Positions 55,218 through 64,000 of a DNA stretch of 64,000 bases are shown piece by piece (position 1 is the stretch's first letter; every line of letters begins with the position of its first letter). The stretch is taken from assembly GCA_029448655.1 (NCBI GenBank), contig JACCLO010000006.1, positions 992,001 through 1,056,000 of the forward strand, in the 5' to 3' direction. The position numbers and the translations under genes were made by a program. Source of the stretch: Wolfiporia cocos (Eukaryota; Basidiomycota; Agaricomycetes; Polyporales; Phaeolaceae). Below the pieces are notes generated by a model that saw nothing but the letters and a program-made list of their open reading frames with translations, did no database searches and had not been told where the DNA came from.

Positions 55218-56947
55218 ATGCAGCTGCAAAACGTGCCTGCAGCGACTGAGCTGCCCGGGGCGACTGGAGCGGTGGCTGCAGTGCAAACGTCTGCTGCAGG
55301 ACAAGGCGGAGGGTCAATACTATCCGGCCTTATAGGCGACAAGTGCGTACAGACCGTGATGCGCGCCACCTGCTAACCGTTGACTCTCCTGAAGCATAGT
55401 CCATACTTCCAGGCCGGTTTTGGTCTGATGGTCAGTATTACCCTTTTCAGGTGAGATACAACAGGATTGACGGAAGTCTAGGGGGTCGGCGTGGGTCTTT
55501 CCGCCCTCCGACAAGCAGCTCTGCTTTCTTCCGTCGCCTTACGCCGACGAATGCTCGTCTCATTGGAGATTAACAACAAAGATCCCGCATATGATTGGTT
55601 CCTGACTTGGATGGCACACCGCTCTGGGGAGATCGCGGGTGCTCCGAGGACGCGCAGTTTGTTGTCTCCGGAGTCGTGGACCCGTAGCCACCAGATCAGC
55701 GTGCAGACCATGCACGAGCAGCGCAAGAATGGCAGCTCGTCCGTGCTGTTTAAGCTCGTTGCAGGGCCAGGAACGCACTATATTCGCTACCACCAGGCAT
55801 GGATACAGGTGAGCTCTCATTCAGTCTTACTACTTGTCACCCAATAAATACAGGATGTCCTTTTGGTAGGTCAAGCGTGAGCGCGAAACCCGCTCACAAC
55901 AGCTCATGTCCGGGATACCCTGGGAGACCGTCACGCTGACTACGCTCTCGCGGGACCGCGACCAGTTCCGGAAGCTCCTCGCCGAGGCGCGCGACATGGC
56001 GCTCCGCGCACAGCAGGGCAAGCTCGTACTCTACACTGCTATGGGCACCGAGTGGCGCCCCTTCGGGCAGCCGCGTCGCAAAAGACCACTGCACAGCGTC
56101 GTGCTCGCGGATGGCGTCGCGCAGCGTATCGAACGCGATGTGAAGGCGTTCTTGGAGCGGAGGCAGTGGTATGAGGATCGAGGTAAGCCACAACAATGCA
56201 TGAACTGGGAAGCAGATCATTTACTCGAGGCTATCACCAGGCATTCCGTACCGAAGAGGCTACTTATTACATGGCCCGCCGGGCTCTGGAAAGTCGTCCT
56301 TCATTCAGGCGTTGGCAGGCGCGCTGTCCTATGATATTTGTCTGCTGAACCTATCCGAGCGCGGGCTGGCTGACGATAAGCTGATTCACTTGCTCTCAAA
56401 TACACCTGAGCGTAGCTTCGTACTCATCGAGGACGTCGACGCTGCGTTCAATAAGCGCGTGCAGACTACCGCCGATGGGTATGTCTCCCCCTCTTAGTTC
56501 CTCACTCCTGATGATCTAATGATGCAATGCAGTTGGCAGTCCTCCGTAACCTTCTCGGGCTTCCTCAACGCGCTGGACGGCGTCGCCTCGGGCGAGGAGC
56601 GCATCATTTTCATGACGACGAACCACCCCGAACGGCTCGACCCCGCGCTCATCCGCCCGGGACGCGTCGATCTCGCGGTCCTCCTCGACGATGCGACCCC
56701 CGAGCAGGCGCGCAGGCTCTTTGTGCGCTTCTACCGCGGCGGCGACGATACGTCCGCAGAGATCAGCGAAGTGGATTCGAAGGCACTCGAGAAGTTGGGC
56801 GTGCTGGTGGAGGAGACGGTGGAGCAGGGTGTGCGCGCGGGCAGGAGGGTGAGCATGGCAGCCCTGCAAGGACTGTTCATCAGGAGCTCAGCAGAGGAGG
56901 CGGCTGAGTGCGTGAAGGGGCTCCTTGCGCCGCAGCAGGCATCCTAA
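55218..56947 (+). CDS. BCS1: Mitochondrial AAA chaperone BCS1, 6 exons
   Basis: 482 residues; an inner-membrane AAA ATPase that moves the folded Rieske Fe-S protein during complex III assembly. Exons: 55218-55342, 55400-55430, 55482-55808, 55870-56182, 56241-56478, 56533-56947; all in phase. A short N-terminus precedes a membrane segment ([19 protein letters not shown]). The BCS1-specific region contains [12 protein letters not shown] and [16 protein letters not shown]. The AAA module has Walker [10 protein letters not shown], Walker [13 protein letters not shown], sensor 1 [20 protein letters not shown] with the arginine finger, and [19 protein letters not shown]. Length agrees with yeast BCS1 (456). 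Confidence 0.94.
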
Positions 56948-57364
56948 ACCTGCGCCGCACATTCATCTGCAATATATAGCATACAAAAGCATCGTTCGGG
57001 TGCATACATGGATAATCTATTTAGAAACACAATATAAAGAGAGACGTGGCGGATACAGTGGCAGCGTTGTTCAAGATGAACCCATTATATAGAGGCAGCT
57101 TTTGGATCGGTTCAATGAGTGGACGGGTTTGATGCGGGACCCTTACCCTTCAGGTAGAGCGGACTAAAGTACACTAATGACGGCAACGTCTCATACAGCA
57201 TGCCACCTCCTATCCTGCTGAGAAGTCACAGAATCCGAATGAGCCGGTGTCTTGCAAGCAAGAGAGGTGAGCTCACCTCATGCAAGTGGCCCATCGAGTC
57301 CGCCTTCAGGCCTTCAGGTCTGTGGCGGTCTGGATCTGGATTTCGATTGTCTGAAATCAGCTAT
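56948..57364. other. Intergenic, 3' ends of BCS1 and DUF6534 gene 2
   Basis: About 415 bp between convergent genes; no feature recognised. Confidence 0.4.
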
Positions 57365-59286
57365 TTAGTGCGGAACACACTGTCTCGCCGATGTACGGAC
57401 CCCCGGGTTGGTGTGTTCCTCGAGCTTGCTTCCTAACCTCAAGCTAGACCTTGTCCCGGATGAAGTCGGGTGAGACAGCGGGATAGACACTAGGCCTCCG
57501 CTGGTATGCGTTCTCTCGCGAAGACCTTGTCTTGCGTTGAGCGTTCCCAAAAGGGAGTTGAGGAGCACTGGTGAGTGGATGGGTGAGTTGGTGGTGCGGT
57601 GTGCCGGAATCCAGCGGGACACTCACGCTTGGGGAGCACGAAGTAGATCGCAATGAACGCGAATTTGGAAGCTGCTGGCATCGTCGCATACTGCCATCTC
57701 TCAGAGTTTGACACATCGACGATGGTAGATACATTGTGCTCACGATGATGAGACAGATGGCCGCGCAGATGCTGGTGGACAGTCAGAGGGATGTGGACAG
57801 ATATAAATTAATGGCGACGCACGTCGTCAAGGCCCCAGTATTGATGGCGTAGATCATGAGCAATCTGATGACCGAGTTAGATCTGGAAGAGAATATCGCG
57901 TCAAAGACTCCTGCATAGCTCTACAATTCGTTTCCATGCATACCGTGTGAAGCTGGAGCGACGTCGGCTTAGCAGGATGCACAGCGAAGATGCGATGAGA
58001 AGATCCGCGACGACGCTGCTGATCAGGCTTGTGTAGACAAACCACTATACACATCGATCAATTTACTGTCCCAACAAAGATGCGGTTAGGCTGACTGTGA
58101 TCCCGGAAAGATCAAAGTAGTCCGGTAATGACAAACTAATGAGTTGCTGTGAATGTTTCAGAATAGTGCTTTATAGTTGGAGCTCACCCCTTGATCGCAA
58201 ATGCTACATGAAAATCAAATTATTAACGAGCGATGTATTCAGCCATAGGACATACCCCAGCTGCTGCCTAAGTATGAGACGTAAGCTTCCAGCTTCCGAC
58301 AAGTGTATTCCGGTTCTCACCGAGTACTACAAGGGTGGCTATGGCCTGAGCAGTTGCTATCATGTAAAGAGCATGCGACGGGAACGTGACATTTGATGCT
58401 CACAATCACGACAGTGATCGACCAATTCCTGCCGCTGACTAGATATAGCCTGTCAGATACTTGACCGGCATGAAGCATTGCTGGTGACTTACGCTTGTAT
58501 ACCCGCTGGCAGAAAAGGCTATTTCCGGCGGCTCCATAAATGATGAATCCCAGGATCGAAGGACCTTCTTACCCTCTCACGATCGCATCACTGGTGCTCT
58601 GTAGGCGACGATTGAATCAGACTTGACAGCAGTTAATAGATTGACGAACTTACTGCAACAAAAACATGCGCCTGAAATTGCATCATCAACTTACTCTACT
58701 GCGCTATACAAGCGTGAGATACTCACCATCACGCTCCTGCAAATCGAATCTCGTATTAATAGTTCTGATCATACGGAAATTCGAAACTCACCATTCAGGT
58801 GCCAGAAGAGCGAGCGGGTCAGAGAAATCTGTCACCGCATATGTGTAGAATGCATGAGTGATGAAGGCCTGATGCAATCCATCCAATATCCTGCATTATT
58901 GGAAGTAGGGTCTATATCACAATGTGCAGCGACGATTTGTCTCACCACAAAAAGAATACCTTTCATAGCGAATAAATCGTTGAACCGGTGCTTTCGGATA
59001 GGTGAGAAGAAGGTGCACTGACCAAATTCCTCAGTAACAATGAGTCACTGCTGTTACGTTTGTAGTACATGTACGTCTGGACATTGGTCACGCCGAATAA
59101 GCTGAGTCATAGCATTCAACAATCGGTCTATCCACTCATTCATAACTCACATAGCCGCAAAAATTGTCCCTGTGTTTGTGTCAATCACGACCTGGCAGGG
59201 TGCTCCACTGCGTGCTTACCTATATACGTGGCGCCCAGAGTAGGAGACAGTGAGAACCCATTAGAACCGCTCAAAGGCATCGACAT
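57365..59286 (-). CDS. DUF6534-family multi-pass membrane protein, gene 2
   Basis: Paralogue of the gene at 29902-31869. It starts MSMPLSGSNGFSLSPTLGAT at 59286. Exons then read LFGVTNVQTYMYYKRNSSD, ILDGLHQAFITHAFYTYAVT, FSDPLALLAPEW, SVMAHVFVASTSDAIVRG, LFCQRVYKLSGRNWSITVVI, SSVVADLLIASSLCILLSRR, NSVIRLLMIYAINTGALTT, ICAAICLII, YATMPAASKFAFIAIYFVLP and LLLNSLLGTLNARQGLRE, then a polar tail. Most introns are clear GT-AG (the last two are 53 nt at 57688-57740 and one ending near 57602). The junction near 58930-59000 is not resolved. Function of the family is unknown; helices and loop pattern suggest a plasma-membrane protein. Confidence 0.82.
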
Positions 59287-60786
59287 CGTGGTCTGCCTGC
59301 AGTGGACGTGTTGCGCATACGGAGACTGAAGGGCACTCCAGGCGTTCCTTATGTATTCTGCTTGTCCAGGACAATGATTGAATTCATCCCACGTCGGGAT
59401 CTTGAGACAGACAAAAGCCGCATGATCCTAGGCTTACAGACCGCGAAGAATTTGCGATCCTTCTGCTGAGTCGATCTGTCCTGCGATGGAAAATCTGCAT
59501 AACTGCAGCGCTCGCCGGTTCTCCATCTGAGTGGAACGCCACTTCTTCCTTCCCACGTCAATAAATGGGACCCTCCGAGCGCGAGAACTTCTGTAGAATG
59601 CACCTGCTTGTTGTGATGCATCATTACCCGCATAGCTAGAATTCACCGAACTTGGTCTTCATTCTCATTCATGCGTCGGATTCAAATCAGCACTCGAAGG
59701 CTTGGTGGGATCTGCTTGAGTCTAAGACACGCCTACTGGTACATAGGTTGTACGGTACCGGTATCCCGGCAACTTGCCAGCGCGGCATGAACGTCTAGAG
59801 CGTCGATAAGGATGCCCGCACGCGACATGGGGTTCTTGTTTAGAACTTCAGGGACCGGAACCTGGTCAGGTACCATATGTCTATTCAACGGACATGTATG
59901 AGGACGTGTGTTAAAAGCGCTACTTGACGGTTGAAATGAAAGTCTGCAGATGGACTGGAGCCTTCTGCGCACGGAGGCATCCTATGATTGTGTTACCATC
60001 GCGACGTGGGGTGCGCAGTGCATTATGGACGTCGACGCTAGTCGGACCGTGTTAGATGCACATCAGATTCCCATACAAATGTGATGTTTGATAGGTACAT
60101 CGCCCGCTTTCTTCTGCGTATTCGGAGCATTTAACAAACCTGAAGACTGAAAGAAGACGTACCGAGCGTTCTGGCCTCATGGTCTCCAGTTGCTTGTGTA
60201 TTGAAGCGCGACGCATGTGAATCATCGCTATGGGACATCCCGCAACACGCTATTAGTTTCACCCATTGCTACTATCATGGGTAGAGAAGTTAGGTGCGTG
60301 AATTAGTTCAACCGCTGAGAAATACCTATATCAATGTATGACGCCGCAAGAAGCCTATGAGAAGCTATCGGAATTAGCGCGTGAGTGCTTACGAATGATC
60401 CCTCGACAGCTTCCTCGGCTGAAATGATGATGTTGGCGATGAGCAGTGCCATAGATCTGGAGCAACGTTTATTAATACAGTGGCCGAACAGTAGCCTACT
60501 GATGCGAGCGAACAAGTGGCATTCGTCAGCAGGCGTGGATGAGGCCTGAGTTAGAGCCTCGTGTTGATGTGGACATGATATCATTGAGAACTTCACAACG
60601 TCTAGTCTGAACTCTCTCATGGGCACCTCAAAGTCGCAGAAGAAAGAAAACAAACAGAGGTAGGCTGCAGCCAATGCTACAGGTATACGCCTACATCACA
60701 CCATGATCTTCAAGCATCTCAAGTCTCGCGACTTGCCTGGGTACTCAAGTCAATATGGATATAGAATGCCACCAAAGGCAGTTCAC
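59287..60786. other. Gene-poor 1.5 kb stretch
   Basis: Minus-strand open frames at 59349-59633 and 60303-60674 have no recognisable motif. The proximal part must hold the DUF6534 gene 2 promoter. Confidence 0.4.
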
Positions 60787-61790
60787 TCACCTATCCCTCA
60801 CTGCCTCCTGCCATCTCTGCAGTTTCGCAACCTCGTTCACCTGGAAACCGAAGATCCGTGGACGATACCGCTCGGCCTTAAGCGCTACCGACGCAGTGCT
60901 GAAACCTTCCGCAACGATGTCCGCCGGTGGCTCCTGGTCCTCCCTGACCCTCCTGGCTCGTCGGTTGCCCTCGCTATCGGTGCCGCCACGCAGCGGTACG
61001 AGGTCAACCGGCCCGCTCTTGGGCGGGATGAGGTTGGGGTAGACGAGGAACAGAAGGTGAGGGAAGGACGTGCCGAAATACGCACCGTCGATCGAGCCGT
61101 GCCGCGAGGACTTGGGCGAGTAGATGTCCTCACACCGCCCGCAGTAGAGCTTGACCGACTTTTCGTACGGAATGTCGGTGAGGCCGACAGGCAGAAGGGG
61201 CTGTGACTGGCAGAGTACGCGGGGGCAGCGGCCAAAATCGGCTCTCTTGTACTTTTCCAGCTGGAGGATACCCATAAGTCCGAGCTACCGGCATTCAGGT
61301 ACGAGAGAATTTTCTTACCATCTTTGCTAAGCCACGAGCTGTCGCGATCCATCGCGCATGGATTAGGCCGTAGAGAAGACGTGCCTGAACGTCCAGCGTC
61401 CCCCGGTATTCTTCTTGAATCTCATCATCCTCTGAACATGCCACTTAGCGCGCACAAGACAAAGACATGGGTACAGCTTACCTAAGTTGTCTGTGATGAG
61501 GTCGAGTGCCTGTGCATAGTGCTGCACTTCCGTGTTCAGGCCGGTCAGGTTGAAGCGGTCCAAGATATAATCCTCCTCGACCTCGCAGAAATATTCGTTG
61601 CCTTTGGACGACAGGAACCACGAGATCCACTATCATTTGGCGTTAAGACATGGCTACCAAAAATGACAACATATGATACCGAGCTATCAACTTGTTCAGC
61701 TGATGAAACATGAATCTCACCGAAGCCCACTCACTTGGTGTAATCCGAATCGGATCCGGTTGAAATGTCCTCCACTATGCGGCGAAGCAT
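60787..61790 (-). CDS. CKB1: Casein kinase 2 regulatory (beta) subunit, 4 exons
   Basis: About 263 residues; the regulatory dimer of protein kinase CK2. Exons: 61790-61735 ([19 protein letters not shown]), 61629-61482, 61431-61319, 61260-60787. Motifs: [78 protein letters not shown]; the zinc-binding cysteines CPRVLC and [37 protein letters not shown] near the end. Exons 2-4 splice in phase. The exon 1/exon 2 join (GTGAGT donor at 61734, TAG acceptor at 61630) is one base short, so there is either a one-base deletion or a different first exon. It is divergent from GUP1. The CKB1 versus CKB2 assignment is not certain. Confidence 0.9.
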
Positions 61791-62126
61791 GATCTTGTCA
61801 GTCTGGAAAACTGCTGCTGTTCCTCTACTTAACCACTGACTTTGGCCAAGCGAAGGTAGTGTAAGAATACAAGTATATAACAGTCTAGGAGATGGTGGTT
61901 TGATGGAGCAAGCCGCGAGGCAATTAGATTAGACGAGGTGGCCACGAGCGCTTATAGAACGACTTCTTTCTCAGTGACTGCACGATTGCCTATTGCCTGT
62001 TCACTTCAATTACCCTTGTCGCCATATAGTACGCCTGCGCATTACTGTTGCTGTGAACTGTCTATGGTCTATGCCCTGAATCGAACACGTTGGAATCATA
62101 TATCGGGAAACGATTATTCACAATAG
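61791..62126. promoter_or_regulatory. Shared upstream region of CK2 beta (-) and GUP1 (+)
   Basis: 336 bp between divergent start codons. It should contain both promoters; no defined element recognised. Confidence 0.5.
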
Positions 62127-64000
62127 ATGATGCCCACCGACTTGCGCGCACCTGTGTCCTCTTTTGAACTTGAACACAATGGCTCCAGACGGCGAAAGGG
62201 TATCACTAAGCTGACAATTGATATACCCTCGTCCTATCGTCCGCATGTAGAAGCAGAGGCGCATCCGTTCCCCCGCTGGAAATCATTGGAATTCATCATC
62301 TACGGCATCCTCTTCTGTATCGTCGTACCAGCCATGGTGTGGATCCCAGTGCAGCTCAGCTCATGTAAGCCTTGTTTCCGCCTTTACGCTCTTGGTCCAA
62401 CAGTGTTTCAGCTTCTCATCCCAACTACATGATGTATCATCGCCGATTGACTCCTGGGTGGTTATTTGGTCGTCAAGTGGTAAGTCAATATGTTGCATGC
62501 CATGAATGTGACACGGTTTTGGCCGTACCTAGTCACACGAGTTATGGCACGCTTTTAACATGGAACATTCGGGGGCCAAATATAACATTCAGGCGACGTT
62601 TCCAAACAAAAACGACAATATTCAGTGAAAAGGCTGTGTCTATATTTCGTGCATTGCTCCTGTCGTACTTCCGGCGTTTTAGTACCATCTCAATATTTTT
62701 CTCTCATAGGACAACAGCGACGCACAATACCGCTCGTTCCGCAACAATATACCCCCCTTAATCATTCTCTCTGCGACCTTCTTGGGCCTCAAACTACTTT
62801 ATACACTTCTAGTCCGACGATTTCGGCCTGTTCAAAGTGACAACACCTATCTGATACCCTACTCTCTGGCGTTCTCTATTCTGATGTTGCTCGGTCTACA
62901 TGGCACAAGTGCACTCAAAATTATCCTCATTCTATCCTTGAACTACTTCATAGCGAGGGCATGCCGAGGTTCAAAGGTTGGACCTGTATTGACGTGGGTT
63001 TTCAATGCTGCCATATTATTCGCCAACGAGAGGTTTGAGGGTTATCGATTTGCGAGCCTACATTCGTCTCTGGGGAATTTGGTGCGTATCAACACGGAGC
63101 AGTAACATCGTGGAATCCAATTCAGAAAACTTAATCAGGATAGCATATCGGGGATATATCCTCGGTGGCATGTCAGCTTCAATATAACAATGCTTCGTCT
63201 TGTGTCTTTCAACATGGATTACTATTGGTTCTGCAACCGTGCAGGCCCTGTTGACGTGAGCTTTCTTGGTTTTTCAGTTTCGCGATAGTAACCAGAGGCA
63301 ACGTCAGCCAGGCCACATATTGTCCGAGAAGCATAGAACAACCACTGCCCATCCATCAGAGACATATTCCTACGCGAACTACATCACATACACCCTGTAT
63401 CCCCCCCTATATATTGCGGGACCTATCATGACATTTAACGACTTTATGTGGCAGGTACCGTAGAGTCCTCTGTCTGTAAGGATATCTTAAATTGACACAG
63501 ATTCGGAAAAGTTCCGTAGACCGACTCCGGTCCCAATACGCACCACGCTCAGCTATCTTCTTCGCTTCCTTGCGTGTTACATGACCCTCGAGTTCATCCT
63601 CCACTTTATGTACGTCGTGGCCATCAAAGATACCAAGGCGTGGGGCGGCTACTCTGCCGCCGAATTAAGCTTGGTTGGGTTCTGGAATTTGATCGTCGTG
63701 TGGCTGAAAGTGCGTACAATGCCTCTCTATCACATTGCTATGACTGAATGATATTGCGATGTCAGCTGCTCGTGCCATGGCGATTCTTCCGTCTATGGGC
63801 TCTCGCAGACGGGATCGACCCTCCAGAGAATATGGTACGTTGCATGGCTAACAACTACTCGGCTCTCGGTTTCTGGAGGGCATGGCACCGTAGCTACAAC
63901 TTATGGATTGTCCGGTAATACCCATCATACCAGCTATCAGTTGCACGTCCTGATGCAATCGGAGCAGATATATCTATATCCCTCTAGGAGGAACCAAGAA
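62127..64000 (+). CDS. GUP1: GUP1-like membrane-bound O-acyltransferase (MBOAT), 3' end outside window
   Basis: Multi-pass ER membrane acyltransferase; yeast Gup1 remodels GPI-anchor lipids. Exons: 62127-62364, 62412-62479, 62710-63081, 63139-63255, 63308-63454, 63512-63709, 63766-63914, then a partial exon from about 63970. Acceptors at 63307 and 63511 were chosen to keep phase and the conserved blocks. Motifs: [122 protein letters not shown] then [13 protein letters not shown] lies near the MBOAT active region; the catalytic His is expected further on, outside the window. The intron at 62480-62709 (230 nt) is unusually long. Confidence 0.92.

Noticed and set aside
57688..57740. Frameshift in DUF6534 gene 2 after ICLII
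   Set aside because: A 53-nt intron GTGAGC...GGCAG joins ICLII to YATMPAASKF in frame, so no lesion is needed.
63256..63277. A 22-nt intron in GUP1
   Set aside because: A later acceptor at 63307 gives a normal 52-nt intron, keeps phase and leads into PGHILSEK, which suits the family better.
63455..63511. Frameshift between GUP1 exons 5 and 6
   Set aside because: Using the acceptor GGAAAAG at 63511 instead of ACACAG at 63500 restores phase and yields [13 protein letters not shown], as expected.
1..64000. CRISPR arrays, operons, rRNA or tRNA genes
   Set aside because: The DNA is fungal nuclear. No regularly spaced repeats and no cloverleaf with a clear B box were seen by eye; a tRNA scan would be needed to exclude single tRNA genes.

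Overview
The window is nuclear DNA of a basidiomycete fungus, most likely an agaricomycete. Genes are dense and cut by many 45-60 nt GT-AG introns. Two DUF6534 membrane-protein genes, a decayed NACHT-WD40 (STAND NTPase) gene and Ty3/gypsy elements are also typical of that group. Gene models were built by hand from reading frame, splice signals and family motifs; no search was run.

Layout. 1-2187: 3' end of a decayed gypsy element. 2245-7073: two broken tandem class-V aminotransferase copies, the first N-terminally cut by the LTR; a fold-back repeat sits in intron 1 of the second. 7396-10705: NACHT-WD40 pseudogene. 10895-12051: intact ThuA-like gene (-). 12391-13255: 5'-truncated LINE remnant (-). 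14125-15009: Q/P/S-rich protein (-). 15425-16911: interrupted coding region (-). 17079-17490: small membrane protein. 18227-20119: leucine-rich-repeat-like protein. 20488-21956: MINDY deubiquitinase with a CaaX end. 22364-23130: probable secreted protein (-). 25596-26504: acidic S/P-rich protein. 27468-28899: peroxisomal KAPA synthase (bioF type), followed by a POP5 stub. 29902-31869: DUF6534 gene 1 (-). 32514-33532: second KAPA synthase, broken. 33624-34329: intact POP5 (-). 34835-43034: a complete 8.2 kb gypsy element with identical LTRs, inserted 85 bp upstream of a fatty-aldehyde-dehydrogenase gene (43120-45527). From 46 kb onward the region is mostly housekeeping: S/R-rich protein (-), COA6 (-), TBC Rab-GAP, alpha/beta hydrolase, BCS1, DUF6534 gene 2 (-), CK2 beta (-) and GUP1 (runs off the end).

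Most notable points. (1) A two-gene segment (KAPA synthase plus POP5) is duplicated, and each copy has kept a different working gene: reciprocal loss by deletion. (2) The full-length gypsy element carries a complete dUTPase between gag and protease. It has an 11-nt primer-binding site that matches, as reverse complement, the predicted 5' end of its own RNA (Tf1-type self-priming), an atypical zinc knuckle and a C-terminal extension I do not recognise. (3) Its insertion separates the ALDH gene from its upstream region. (4) Decayed genes repeatedly carry TGA/TAG stops that single C:G-to-T:A transitions would explain.

The genes do not form one pathway. Mitochondrial (COA6, BCS1), peroxisomal (KAPA synthase), RNA-processing (POP5), trafficking (TBC, MINDY) and signalling (CK2 beta) genes lie side by side, separated by repeat-rich, decayed patches at 1-17 kb and 29-35 kb.
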